Assembly: GCF_026283955.1 (NCBI RefSeq)
Contig: NZ_JAPDPE010000002.1
Coordinates: 1-64,000, forward strand
Direction: 5' to 3'
Length of the DNA stretch: 64,000 bases
From: Dyella silvatica
GTDB lineage: Bacteria > Pseudomonadota > Gammaproteobacteria > Xanthomonadales > Rhodanobacteraceae
In this document: piece after piece, positions 1 through 9,336 of the stretch
How positions within the stretch are numbered: position 1 is the stretch's first letter
Layout of the letters: every line of letters begins with the position of its first letter
The notes under the pieces: model-generated
The model's input: the letters and a program-made list of their open reading frames with translations, nothing else
The model's database searches: none
Told to the model about the DNA's origin: nothing
Made by a program: the position numbers and the translations under genes

Positions 1-50
1 GAACCCGGTTCATGCGTATTCGCTTTCGCGTCGCTCGTTACCGATAGGGC

Positions 51-75
51 CGTGACGCCTTATCGAGGCGTCACG
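51..75. terminator. possible terminator hairpin after tldD
   Basis: A perfect 9-bp inverted repeat (cgtgacgcc / ggcgtcacg, 7-nt loop) lies about 18 bases beyond the tldD stop codon. No good T-run follows on the minus strand and only CTTTAT follows on the plus strand, so it is a stem-loop that may help end transcription from either side rather than a textbook intrinsic terminator. Confidence 0.4.
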
Positions 76-92
76 CTTTATACGGCATCCGC

Positions 93-1532
93 TCAGGATG
101 CCGTGCCGCCCACCGTCATCGCATCGATGCGCAGCGTCGGCTGACCTACGCCTACCGGCACGCTTTGACCATCCTTGCCGCACACGCCCACACCTTCATC
201 CAGCGCCAGGTCGTTGCCGATCATCGAAACGCGGTTGAGCACTTCAGGGCCACTGCCGATCAGCGTGGCGCCTTTCACCGGGCGGGTGATCTTGCCGTCT
301 TCGATCAAATAAGCCTCGGAAGCGGAGAACACGAACTTGCCATTGGTGATATCCACCTGGCCGCCGCCGAAATTCGGCGCGTACAGGCCACGCTTGACCG
401 AGCGGATGATTTCCTGCGGATCGTGCTGACCGGCCAGCATGTAAGTGTTCGTCATGCGCGGCATCGGCAATTGCGCAAACGACTCGCGGCGGCCGTTGCC
501 GGTCGGCGCCATACCCATCAGGCGCGCATTGAGCTTGTCTTGCATATAGCCCTTGAGAATGCCGTCTTCGATCAGGGTGGTGCACTCGGTCGGCGTGCCC
601 TCGTCGTCGACGCTAAGCGAACCGCGCCGGCCGGCCAAGGTGCCGTCATCGACCACGGTCACCCCCGGCGCCGCCACGCGCTGACCGATGCGCCCGGCAA
701 AAGCAGAGCTGCCCTTGCGGTTGAAATCGCCCTCCAAACCGTGACCGATCGCCTCGTGCAGCAACACCCCCGGCCAACCCGGGCCCAGCACCACCGTCAT
801 GCTGCCCGCCGGAGCATCGACGGCTTCGAGATTTACCAGCGCCTGGCGCACGGCTTCATCGGCAAAAGCCAGCCCACGGCCGTTTTCGATCAATTCGCGA
901 TAGCCGTAACGGCCACCGCCACCGGCATGCCCTTGCTCGCGGCGCCCGTCATGCTCGGCAATCACCTGCACGTTCAAGCGCACTAGGGGCCGTACGTCGG
1001 CAGCCAAGGTGCCGTCCGAACCGGCAATCAACACCGTATCCATGACCGCCGCAAGGCTGACGACGACCTGCTTGACGCGCGGATCGCGCGAGCGCGCGTA
1101 AGCGTCCACCTCACGCAGCAAGGCGATTTTGTCGGGGTTCGGCAAACTCTCGATCGGGTCGATCGCAGGATAAAGCGCCCGTACGCCATTCAGAGCCAGC
1201 GGCTTGCCGGCACCGTGACCGTCATGGGCGATCGCCCGGGCCGCCTTGGCGGCGTCGAGCAGCTGCGGCAGTACGATTTCGTCGGAATAGGCGAAACCGG
1301 TTTTCTCGCCACTGATCGCGCGTACGCCGACGCCCTGCTCGATGGAGTGGCTACCGTCTTTGACGATGCCCTCTTCCAAGGTCCAGGATTCGCTGCGCGA
1401 ATGCTGAAAATACAGGTCGGCCGCATCAATGGATGGCCCCATCAACTGAGTGAATACGCGGTCGAGGTCGGTAGCGGCAAGGCCGCCGGGAGCCAGTAGC
1501 CGGCGTTCGGCCTGCGCGATCAAGGAATCCAT
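93..1532 (-). CDS. tldD: metalloprotease TldD
   Basis: TldD is the catalytic partner of TldE/PmbA in a cytoplasmic zinc protease that degrades unfolded peptides and, in other bacteria, processes microcin B17 and CcdA. The protein (about 479 aa) has the family zinc motif HEAIGH near residues 259-264, set in [15 protein letters not shown], and the glycine-rich C-terminal half typical of the family ([12 protein letters not shown]). I start at the internal ATG giving [11 protein letters not shown], since the upstream extension of 17 codons does not look like TldD. In many proteobacteria the order is rng-yhdP-tldD. Here tldD is cut off from yhdP by a gene on the opposite strand and so probably has its own promoter in the 250-bp region upstream. 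Confidence 0.95.
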   Translation of the reverse strand: MDSLIAQAERRLLAPGGLAATDLDRVFTQLMGPSIDAADLYFQHSRSESWTLEEGIVKDGSHSIEQGVGVRAISGEKTGFAYSDEIVLPQLLDAAKAARAIAHDGHGAGKPLALNGVRALYPAIDPIESLPNPDKIALLREVDAYARSRDPRVKQVVVSLAAVMDTVLIAGSDGTLAADVRPLVRLNVQVIAEHDGRREQGHAGGGGRYGYRELIENGRGLAFADEAVRQALVNLEAVDAPAGSMTVVLGPGWPGVLLHEAIGHGLEGDFNRKGSSAFAGRIGQRVAAPGVTVVDDGTLAGRRGSLSVDDEGTPTECTTLIEDGILKGYMQDKLNARLMGMAPTGNGRRESFAQLPMPRMTNTYMLAGQHDPQEIIRSVKRGLYAPNFGGGQVDITNGKFVFSASEAYLIEDGKITRPVKGATLIGSGPEVLNRVSMIGNDLALDEGVGVCGKDGQSVPVGVGQPTLRIDAMTVGGTAS

Positions 1533-1782
1533 GATGTCTTCGCCATGAGCATTACGTGTGGACTTTCGGAGTTGGGGGCGCATCCTGCGGCTTTAAAGCA
1601 TAGCCTGACAAGCAAGCGATGCCCTGATCCATCAGGCACAGGTATCAGCCCATTGCTTAAATCTGCACAGACTGGGGCCGTCGCGGTCTATGCCGAACAG
1701 ATGAGGGCATCCCTGGATGTCGAGCCCATGGCGAACCGCTACCATGCGCCACCTGCCTGGCATTCTCACGTGAAGGACCACC

Positions 1783-2997
1783 ATGAGCGACTTTTCCAAG
1801 CGAGAGCTGGCCCGCAAGGTCATCGACCGCACCATCAAAGCCCCGATCGAAGAGACCAACGAGCTGCTGCACCGGGATGGTGAGCTAAAACCCGGCCTGG
1901 GCAAGATCAGCAGCGTGCTGGCGCTTTCGTTGGGCTTTTTGTGCCTGCTTGGGGTGCTGGCTTTCCATTTTCCGCAGTATTTGACCACCCCGGATCTGCG
2001 TCACCGCTATTCGGTCGACGTGCTACGCCAGTTGCTGCTGGTGGCCTTGTTGGTGGCTGGCGGCATGTCGCTGGGCAACTTGATTCTCGGCCGCATGCGC
2101 AATCTCAACGTCATTGCCTTCGGCCTGGTGATGATGGCGACCGCAGTGGGCGGCTCCCGTGTCCCGGTCGGCAATTTCCCCGAACGCACCCCGTATATCG
2201 GGCTCGACTGGTTCATTCTGGACCTGCTCGGATCGACCCTGATGTTCGTAGTGATCGAAAAGCTGTTCCCGCTGTACAAGGGGCAAGCGGTCTTTCGCAA
2301 AGAGTGGCAGACCGATCTGAAGCACTTCGCAGTGAACCATTTCATCGTCGGCCTGGCGCTGCTGGTGGTGAACTTCTTGCTGCACCATTTGTTTGGCTGG
2401 CTGGTGCGCAGCGATTTTCAGCAGTTCGTGCAGCATATTTATTTCGTGCCGCAATTGCTGCTGTGTGTGCTGGTGGCCGACCTAGCGCAATACTGGACAC
2501 ACCGCGCGTACCACGAGGTGCCCTTTCTATGGCGCTTCCACGCGGTACATCACAGCGTAAAGACGATGGACTGGCTCGCCGGTTCGCGCCAGCACATGCT
2601 GGAGCTCATCGTGACCCGCGTCTGCGTGTTGGCACCGCTGTATATCCTCGGCTTCAGCGAGGCGGTGATGAATGCCTACATCATCGTGGTCGGCTTCCAG
2701 GCGGTGTTCAACCACGCCAATGTGCACCTGCCGTGGGGGCCGCTGAAGTACGTGCTGGTCACACCCAACTTCCATCATTGGCATCATGCCTCTGACGATG
2801 AAGCCATCGACAAGAATTACGCCGCGCACTACGCCTTTCTCGACTATTTGTTCGGCACCGCGGTGAAGTCGAAAAACAAGTTTCCCGAGAAATACGGCGT
2901 GGTCGGCGATTACATGCCGGATGGCTTCATCAAGCAGCAGATGTTTCCGTTTCGCGGCAGCACCAGTTCGACCACCGAACCTCCAGTGCAGGTTTAA
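1783..2997 (+). CDS. sterol desaturase / fatty acid hydroxylase family membrane protein
   Basis: This is a polytopic membrane protein of 404 aa with the eight-histidine di-iron signature of the fatty acid hydroxylase superfamily: HRAYHEV, then HAVHHSVKTMDW, and near the C terminus HHWHH. Hydrophobic stretches lie around residues 45-65, 85-105, 140-165 and 190-220, ahead of the catalytic region. Members insert or use oxygen on lipids (sterols, fatty acids, sphingoid or hopanoid-like substrates); the substrate here cannot be told from sequence. The start ATG is preceded by a purine-rich GAAGGA. The gene overlaps the end of yhdP by 4 bases tail to tail and stands alone on the plus strand between yhdP and tldD, so its link to that cluster is positional only. 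Confidence 0.88.
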   Translation: MSDFSKRELARKVIDRTIKAPIEETNELLHRDGELKPGLGKISSVLALSLGFLCLLGVLAFHFPQYLTTPDLRHRYSVDVLRQLLLVALLVAGGMSLGNLILGRMRNLNVIAFGLVMMATAVGGSRVPVGNFPERTPYIGLDWFILDLLGSTLMFVVIEKLFPLYKGQAVFRKEWQTDLKHFAVNHFIVGLALLVVNFLLHHLFGWLVRSDFQQFVQHIYFVPQLLLCVLVADLAQYWTHRAYHEVPFLWRFHAVHHSVKTMDWLAGSRQHMLELIVTRVCVLAPLYILGFSEAVMNAYIIVVGFQAVFNHANVHLPWGPLKYVLVTPNFHHWHHASDDEAIDKNYAAHYAFLDYLFGTAVKSKNKFPEKYGVVGDYMPDGFIKQQMFPFRGSTSSTTEPPVQV

Positions 2998-5900
2998 CGC
3001 CCGACGCTGGAGGCCGCTGCGGGTGCTGCAGGCACCGGCACAGCCGGCGCGGGCAAGCCCATAGGAAGCGTCAGGCTGCTAGCCGCAGTCGCTGGCGCCA
3101 CCGATGGCAGCGGCGGCGCAGGCCCGCCACTTCGCTCGATCAAGGTCATCACTGGCTTATCCCAGGTGCCGGTGATGCGATAGCGCGCCCCCGCGGCATG
3201 GCTCAAGCCGCGGCCCAACAGCCCCTGGACGACAAAACCCGCCGCCGCACCGATCGGCCCACCCACGACCGCACCGACGATGGGCAGGCTGTTGCCGACG
3301 TGCGGCAACACATGCACTTCCTGGTCATAGTCTTTGGCGCGCAGCCCGGTGCGGCCCTTGATGCTGATCTCTGCCGCCGGGCCATGGATTTCCAAATTAC
3401 TGGTCGTCGCGTTGCCATGAGCAAGTTGAAAATCGCCGGCGATCGAGTCAAACGCCAGCCCCTTGCCGAACACGTCACCGAAATCCAGGGTAAGCCGGCG
3501 CGGCAACTCCACAATCGAGACCAGCCCGAATAGACGGCCGACCCCGCCCGGAGCTACCTCAGGAATACGGCCGTCCGTAACATTCACGCTGAGCTTGCCA
3601 TCCATGTTCGCCATGTCCATCGCCGACGGCGCGCCGGGCCAGGTGGCGTCAATTTGTGCGCGGGTCTTGCCGCCGCTGAACAAACCTTCGAAACCGAAGG
3701 CGCTCAGCATCTGGCCTAGATTTTCCGCGGTGAAATCGATGCGCAGATGCGTGCGGCTGTCGCTGGGCGTGCCATTCCAGTCGCCAGCGGCATTGACCTG
3801 CACGCTGGAGGACAGCGCACGGACCTGATCGATATGCATGCCATGATCGGTCGGCCACGTTTCCAGACGCGCCTCGCCCAGCTTTGCATCACCGAAACGC
3901 AAGTCACCGATCCACAAATGAAACGGCGGCAGGGCAGACGGATTGACGCCGGTGTTCTCAGGATGTGCCGGCGGCGCAGGTGGAGCTGCTGTTACTGGCT
4001 CGCCGGCCTCCGCCGCCGCGTCGCCTTGCTTGGTCGACGAAGCCGGGCGACCTTTCGCGGCGACATCCTTAGGCCAATACAGGTGCTGCAGGCGCGCCGT
4101 GACACCGCGCCTGCGCAGATCGGCCGACGGCACATTGAAACGCCCGGCGACCGCTTCACTGTCGACATCCACCGTGAGCGCATCGGTATCAGGTACCGCC
4201 TGACTGCGCATATTGGGAAAGTCGTGCCCAAACAATTCGGCCTTGTCGGCCGTGATATCCAGGCTATCCAGACTCGGTGCTTCACCACCACTGCCGCCGG
4301 CGATGTACTGCACCCATCCGCTGACATCCAGGTGGGCGGCATGGCCTCGAAAGCGCATGCCTTTGTCGGGCAAGCTGTCGGGCATGCGGCTACCTACTGC
4401 GATGGTCGCCGCCACCGGCTTGCCCGGTCCTGCCGGCAAGCGAAAGCGCGCCCGTGATACTTGCCCTAAGGCCACTTGCAGATCGCCGCCACTGACCGGC
4501 AAGCCCAGCGTGAGGTGTAAAGGCAAGGCGCCCGCTTCAGATTTTTTTATCGGCACCGGCAGACTCAGCGTGCTGCCGACCAGCGACGAATCGATAGTCA
4601 GCGTTTGCGCAGTGTCGTTGATGCCGACTGGGTGCGTGATATCGAAGCCGATGACAAAATCGCTACGTCCGCCGGTCACCTGATTCATCCAGGCGAGCTC
4701 CGAATAGCCCTGGATCAGTTCGCTGATGCTATAGCGACCGCTGAGCTGGGCTGACAACGACGTATCGGGACGCCCCGTGGCGCCGGCAATCGCCAGATTC
4801 AGTTTGGACGGCTGACCGCGAAAGCGGGCATCCAGCGCATCGGCACGGAAACCGTGACCATCGAAACTCGCCGGGCCGGTAATTTTTTCCAGCTTCAACC
4901 CCCACTCCGGTGCATTGAGGTCCATGTCGGTGAGCTGGGTGTTACCGGTCAAACTGAAGTCTTTGGCGGCCTTCAGCGGCAGCATCAGATGAAAATCAAA
5001 ACTGCCCGTGCCACTGAGATTCAATTTAGATAGCGTATCGGCCTGGCGATTGCCGATGGGGCTTTTGCGCACCAGCTCCATCAGGCTGGCACCGGTGCCG
5101 GAGCCACTTACATTGAGGTCCAGCAGGCCGTTGGCAAAATCCGGAATCAAGGCGACCGCGCGATCGACTTTATTGCCCAGGGTCTGCCCGCTGCTGGTCT
5201 CCACCAGCATGCCGTTATTGACGAAGCTGGCCACCGCGGTAATACCCTCCGCACGCGGCCAATCTTTGCCGTAGTCTAGGCTGAGATTGCTGATTTCGGC
5301 ATGCGCTTCGAAGCGGCCCTCATTGTTGCGGAAAGGCCAATCGCGCAAATCGCCGCGCACCAGAACAGAACCGCTGTCGATGCTGCCGCTGACCAGGGCG
5401 CGATCGAGCCAATCGATCGATGCCTGCGACATCGAGTCGATCGGCCAGAACAACTTGGCGGCTTCCACATCGGTGTGATTCAGTGCGGCGTAAAGATCCA
5501 TGAAGGGGCGCCCGCCCGCATCGGGCAGCGCCACCTCGCCGCGTGCCTGGCCGCTGTAAGTGCCGCCATCGAAATCCAACGCGTCGAGACCGATATGCCA
5601 GGCATCGTCTTCATGCCAAAACGCGGCCTGGCTTGCCAGCTTGGACAACACAAACGGCTTGCGAAAAGTATGTGGAAAACTCAGCGTGGCGGCTTGCGCT
5701 GGCAATTCCAAGGCGAATGATTCGGCGTCTCCGCGCAATTGCCCGTGCAAGCTATTTACACCAGGCAGCTTGCCGGCGGGATCAATGCCGATGTCGTTAA
5801 ACCCCGCCTCGATATATTCCAGGCCGTTGGGCTGACTCCAGCGCACCGCGGCATGGGTCAAGCTGCCATGCGGCTTGCCGGCACCCAACCACTGCGCCAG

Positions 5901-6983
5901 CTGCGGCGACATATGGGGCTTGAGCGCCAGCCACGGCAGCAGCGGGGCGATTTGTAAGTTTTGCGCCGCCACATCGGCGCGTGCCTGCTCGGTGCCGGAT
6001 TTCGATAACACCGCCACCAGCGCACTGCCATCATCCCCGGCCCAACGAAACTCCGAGCCGGCATCGACAAAGCGCAGCTCGGCAAGACCGTGCAAGCCCG
6101 ATACCAGGGCCTTGCCGCCATCGGGGCTGGTCATCGCCAGATTATTCAGATCGAAGCGGGTCAGGTTGCGCACCACCTTGGCCTGACGCCAATCCAGCCA
6201 GCTGGCGATCGCGCCACGCCCACTTTCGGCCGTATAGCCGCCCAAATCGACACCGGCCAGCAAGCCGTGCAGATCCACGTCGCTACCGGCCAGCCATAAG
6301 CGTCCGTCGGCGCCATCCTCACGAAAGCTGCCGGCGCCGTGCAACACCCCGACCGCTCCTTCCCGCCGCAAGATCGCGCCCACGCGAATTCGGCCGGCTT
6401 GGCGGCTCAAGCGCAGTTGATCGGCAATCAGCGTGTAGTGCTTATCGACGCGACCATCGGTGATATCCAGACGCACATCGTTCAGCCACAAACCTACCGA
6501 CAGGCCGCGAAAGGACACTTGCTGGCGGTCGGAGCCACTGGCCATGCCGATGCCATTGATATGCCAGGTACCGTCGGCATCGCGCGCCAGATCCAGCTGC
6601 AAGCCGCGCGCGTAGAGATTCAACAAATGCCGCGAGGGCAATAGCCAACCGCCGAAATCGAGCTTGAGCTCGGTCTCGGGAATATGTAACGGACTACCGC
6701 CACCGGCACCGGCGGCAATAGTCATGTCGCGCAAGGTGAATGACGGCCCCGAACCCTGCCAGCGCCCATCCATCGAGGCAAAGGTCACCGGCCGCTGCAG
6801 CTGTTTACTGAGTTGGGCGGCGACCCATTGCGGATGATCGGCCAACAGCGGCAGCAGCAGTTGCGTCAAGGCCATCAGCACGGCAAGACTGATGACGGAA
6901 ATACCCGCCACCCAGCCCAGTGCGCGGGCTGCACGATGCAGCCATCGCTGCCAGGAAGTCTTCACTGGCAGCTCGCGCCACAC
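2994..6983 (-). CDS. yhdP: YhdP-family AsmA-like protein
   Basis: A very long (1329 aa) AsmA/TamB-like protein. One hydrophobic segment sits at about residues 18-48 (ALGWVAGISVISLAVLMALT) and anchors it in the inner membrane; the rest is a beta-rich periplasmic body ending in a Pro/Ala-rich tail. YhdP belongs with TamB and YdbH, repeat-beta-groove proteins thought to move phospholipids between inner and outer membrane. Its length matches the family. The start is GTG, 7 bases after the rng stop codon, so it is almost certainly co-transcribed with rng; a second in-frame GTG 18 bases further in is equally possible. The stop codon overlaps the convergent desaturase gene. Confidence 0.93.
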   Translation of the reverse strand: MWRELPVKTSWQRWLHRAARALGWVAGISVISLAVLMALTQLLLPLLADHPQWVAAQLSKQLQRPVTFASMDGRWQGSGPSFTLRDMTIAAGAGGGSPLHIPETELKLDFGGWLLPSRHLLNLYARGLQLDLARDADGTWHINGIGMASGSDRQQVSFRGLSVGLWLNDVRLDITDGRVDKHYTLIADQLRLSRQAGRIRVGAILRREGAVGVLHGAGSFREDGADGRLWLAGSDVDLHGLLAGVDLGGYTAESGRGAIASWLDWRQAKVVRNLTRFDLNNLAMTSPDGGKALVSGLHGLAELRFVDAGSEFRWAGDDGSALVAVLSKSGTEQARADVAAQNLQIAPLLPWLALKPHMSPQLAQWLGAGKPHGSLTHAAVRWSQPNGLEYIEAGFNDIGIDPAGKLPGVNSLHGQLRGDAESFALELPAQAATLSFPHTFRKPFVLSKLASQAAFWHEDDAWHIGLDALDFDGGTYSGQARGEVALPDAGGRPFMDLYAALNHTDVEAAKLFWPIDSMSQASIDWLDRALVSGSIDSGSVLVRGDLRDWPFRNNEGRFEAHAEISNLSLDYGKDWPRAEGITAVASFVNNGMLVETSSGQTLGNKVDRAVALIPDFANGLLDLNVSGSGTGASLMELVRKSPIGNRQADTLSKLNLSGTGSFDFHLMLPLKAAKDFSLTGNTQLTDMDLNAPEWGLKLEKITGPASFDGHGFRADALDARFRGQPSKLNLAIAGATGRPDTSLSAQLSGRYSISELIQGYSELAWMNQVTGGRSDFVIGFDITHPVGINDTAQTLTIDSSLVGSTLSLPVPIKKSEAGALPLHLTLGLPVSGGDLQVALGQVSRARFRLPAGPGKPVAATIAVGSRMPDSLPDKGMRFRGHAAHLDVSGWVQYIAGGSGGEAPSLDSLDITADKAELFGHDFPNMRSQAVPDTDALTVDVDSEAVAGRFNVPSADLRRRGVTARLQHLYWPKDVAAKGRPASSTKQGDAAAEAGEPVTAAPPAPPAHPENTGVNPSALPPFHLWIGDLRFGDAKLGEARLETWPTDHGMHIDQVRALSSSVQVNAAGDWNGTPSDSRTHLRIDFTAENLGQMLSAFGFEGLFSGGKTRAQIDATWPGAPSAMDMANMDGKLSVNVTDGRIPEVAPGGVGRLFGLVSIVELPRRLTLDFGDVFGKGLAFDSIAGDFQLAHGNATTSNLEIHGPAAEISIKGRTGLRAKDYDQEVHVLPHVGNSLPIVGAVVGGPIGAAAGFVVQGLLGRGLSHAAGARYRITGTWDKPVMTLIERSGGPAPPLPSVAPATAASSLTLPMGLPAPAVPVPAAPAAASSVGR

Positions 6984-6989
6984 TGCGCG

Positions 6990-8516
6990 TCATAGAAGTA
7001 CGACATCAAACTGTTCCTGCGAGTAATGCTCTTCGGCTTGGAATCGTATGCTTTTGGAGATGAACTCTTCCAATTCAGCGACAGCGGTGGACTCTTCTTC
7101 GAGGATGCGATTGACCACCTTCGGGCTGGCCATGACCAGCAATTTCTGAGCATTGAACTGGCGTACCGCCCGGGTGATTTCACGAAAAATTTCGTAGGTC
7201 ACCGTTTCGGCGGTTTTCAACGCACCGCGCCCGCTACAGGCCGGACACGGTTCGCACAGCTGCCGTTCCAGGCTCTCGATGGTGCGCTTGCGGGTCATCT
7301 CGACCAGCCCCAGCGCCGACATCGGATAGACCGTGGTCTTGGCATGATCGTTCGCCAACCCTTTTTCGAGCATGCGCAGCACCTGCCGCTTGTGCTCTTC
7401 ATCGGTCATGTCGATGAAGTCGATGATGATGATGCCGCCCAGATTACGTAGCCGCAGTTGCCGTGCCGCCGACTGCGCCGCTTCCAGGTTGGTACGGTAA
7501 ACGGTCTCTTCCAGATTGCGTGTACCGAGGTAGCCACCGGTGTTGACGTCGATGGTAGTCATCGCCTCGGTCTGGTCGACGATCAGGTAGCCGCCCGACT
7601 TGAGCGGCACCTCTTTTTTCAGCGCGCGCTGAATCTCGTCCTCGACCCCATACAAGTCGAAAATCGGCCGCTCGCCGGCATAATGCTCAATGCGATCGTC
7701 CAGGTTCGGCATGAATTTGTGCACGAACTTGGCGACCTTTTCGTAGGTTTCACGCGAGTCGACGCGGACCTTTTCGATGTCGTCGGTCAGCATGTCGCGC
7801 AGGCTGCGCAATGGCAGCGACAGCTCCTCGTAAACGCGCTCGCCGATCTTCGCCTTGGCGATGTTTTCCTGCACTACACGCCATACCTTGCCCAGGTAGG
7901 TGACATCGAAGGCCAACGACTCCGCCGACTGGCCTTCGGCGTTGGTACGCACGATATAACCCAGCGGCACCTCGCCGATAAGCGAGCCCAGCACCTCTTT
8001 CAGTCGCTGCCGCTCAGCCTCGTCTTCGATGCGGGTGGAAATGCCCAGGGTCTTGGCGTGCGGCAACAGCACCAGGTAGCGCGAGGGAATCGACAAATGG
8101 GTGGACAGGCGGGCGCCCTTGGTGCCGATCGGATCTTTCACCACCTGCACCACGATCTCCTGCCCCTCGTGGACCAGTTCGCTGATCGATGGCACATGGC
8201 CGTTGCCGGCATGACCATTGCCGGCGTGGCCGTTGCCCTGGGCCGGGACGGCGGCAGTGTCAGCCCCCTCGACCGTCTGCGAGGATGGCGGCCGCAAAAT
8301 GTCAGAGGCATGCAAAAACGCCGCCCGCTCCAGGCCGATCTCGACAAATACCGCCTGCATGCCGGGCATCACCCGCTGCACCCGGCCCTTGTAGACGTTG
8401 CCGACATAGCCGCGCTTGGAGGCCCGCTCGACGTGGACCTCTTGCAACATGCCGTTCTCTACGACGCCTACGCGGGTCTCACGCGGCGTTACATTGATCA
8501 AGATCTCTTCGCTCAC
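6990..8516 (-). CDS. rng: ribonuclease G
   Basis: RNase G is an endoribonuclease of the RNase E/G family that matures the 5' end of 16S rRNA and cuts some mRNAs. The N-terminal S1-like domain (GYVGNVYKGRV, MQAVFVEIG) is followed by the catalytic core with the metal-binding segment TTIDVNTGGY and IIIDFIDM, and the zinc-link CEPCPAC. The length (508 aa) is normal and there is no RNase E C-terminal scaffold. I start at GTG (VSEEILINVTPRE), which has GGGAGAG five bases upstream and matches the usual RNase G N terminus; an ATG seven codons upstream is less likely. Unusually the S1 domain carries a short GNGHA repeat (see repeat entry). First gene of the rng-yhdP unit. Confidence 0.96.
   Translation of the reverse strand: MSEEILINVTPRETRVGVVENGMLQEVHVERASKRGYVGNVYKGRVQRVMPGMQAVFVEIGLERAAFLHASDILRPPSSQTVEGADTAAVPAQGNGHAGNGHAGNGHVPSISELVHEGQEIVVQVVKDPIGTKGARLSTHLSIPSRYLVLLPHAKTLGISTRIEDEAERQRLKEVLGSLIGEVPLGYIVRTNAEGQSAESLAFDVTYLGKVWRVVQENIAKAKIGERVYEELSLPLRSLRDMLTDDIEKVRVDSRETYEKVAKFVHKFMPNLDDRIEHYAGERPIFDLYGVEDEIQRALKKEVPLKSGGYLIVDQTEAMTTIDVNTGGYLGTRNLEETVYRTNLEAAQSAARQLRLRNLGGIIIIDFIDMTDEEHKRQVLRMLEKGLANDHAKTTVYPMSALGLVEMTRKRTIESLERQLCEPCPACSGRGALKTAETVTYEIFREITRAVRQFNAQKLLVMASPKVVNRILEEESTAVAELEEFISKSIRFQAEEHYSQEQFDVVLL
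8196..8237 (-). repeat. 15-bp tandem repeat inside rng (GNGHA units)
   Basis: Nearly three 15-bp units encode GNGHA-GNGHA-GNGH within the S1-domain region of RNase G. The units differ at a few bases, so the array is not perfectly homogeneous. It keeps the frame whatever the copy number. It probably sits in a surface loop of the S1 domain. Confidence 0.8.
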
Positions 8517-8538
8517 CAAACTCTCCCACCGGGGCATC

Positions 8539-8568
8539 TTTATAGCGGTTGCATAGTTGAACTGTCGA
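8539..8568 (-). promoter_or_regulatory. likely sigma-70 promoter for rng-yhdP
   Basis: Read on the minus strand, TCGACA (5/6 to consensus) is followed after 18 bases by TATAAA (5/6). The predicted start point lies within about 20 bases of the rng GTG start, leaving a short leader. Confidence 0.5.
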
Positions 8569-8670
8569 TGCGAGTTTTTGAACCCAAGCGACAGCTCAGC
8601 CTGGCCCGGTAAACTGGGTGGCTTAGGCTGGCCGGGCAGCGCTGGCTGGGCAACGGAGGAGCGCTAGATC

Positions 8671-9336
8671 GTGAAACTGCTACTGGTAGAAGACTCCGAA
8701 CGCTTGCGCAATACCTTGCGGCAAGGCCTGCAAGGCGAAGGCTTTACCGTCGACACCGCCCAGGATGGGATGGAGGCACGCGGTTTCCTGTCCAGCTACG
8801 GCTATGACCTGGTGGTGCTGGACCTGATGCTGCCCAAGCTGGACGGTATCGGCGTGTTGCGCAGCATGCCCACCGGTGGCCAGCGGCCACGCGTGCTGGT
8901 GTTGTCGGCCCGGGACCAGGTCGCCGACCGAATCAATGCGCTCAATGCCGGCGCCGACGACTACATGGTCAAGCCGTTTTCGTTCGATGAGCTGCTGGCC
9001 CGGCTGCGGGCCCTGGCGCGGCGACCGCAACAGACTCAGCCGGCCGTGCTCAGCCATGGTGCGCTGGCCTGGGACCCATTGGCACACTACGCCAGCGTCG
9101 ACGGCCATCCGTTGCCCCTGACTCCGCGCGAATTCGCCGTACTCGGCCTATTGCTGCGTCATCGTGGACGGGCCTTTAGCCGTACCGAAATACTCGAGCG
9201 CACCGCCGGCAGCGACAGCGACGTCTCCGACCGCAGTGTCGAAGTGCTGGTCTTCGGTTTGCGCCGCAAACTGGATGCCGCCGGCCTGCAGGGCCTGATC
9301 GAAACCCGGCGTGGCGCGGGTTACCTGATCCCGTGA
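8671..9336 (+). CDS. OmpR/PhoB-family response regulator
   Basis: A 221-aa DNA-binding response regulator. The receiver domain (residues 1-115) has the acidic pair ED at 7-8, the phosphorylation site Asp51 in VVLDLMLPKLDG and Lys about 101 in MVKPFSFDELL. The winged-helix domain follows (about 125-221; LTPREFAVLGLLLRH, RSVEVLVFGLRRKL, RGAGYLI). Closest in style to QseB/PmrA-type regulators. The start codon is GTG with GGAGGA ten bases upstream. It overlaps the next gene as GTGA, so regulator and kinase are translationally coupled. Its signal and targets are unknown. Confidence 0.94.
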   Translation: MKLLLVEDSERLRNTLRQGLQGEGFTVDTAQDGMEARGFLSSYGYDLVVLDLMLPKLDGIGVLRSMPTGGQRPRVLVLSARDQVADRINALNAGADDYMVKPFSFDELLARLRALARRPQQTQPAVLSHGALAWDPLAHYASVDGHPLPLTPREFAVLGLLLRHRGRAFSRTEILERTAGSDSDVSDRSVEVLVFGLRRKLDAAGLQGLIETRRGAGYLIP

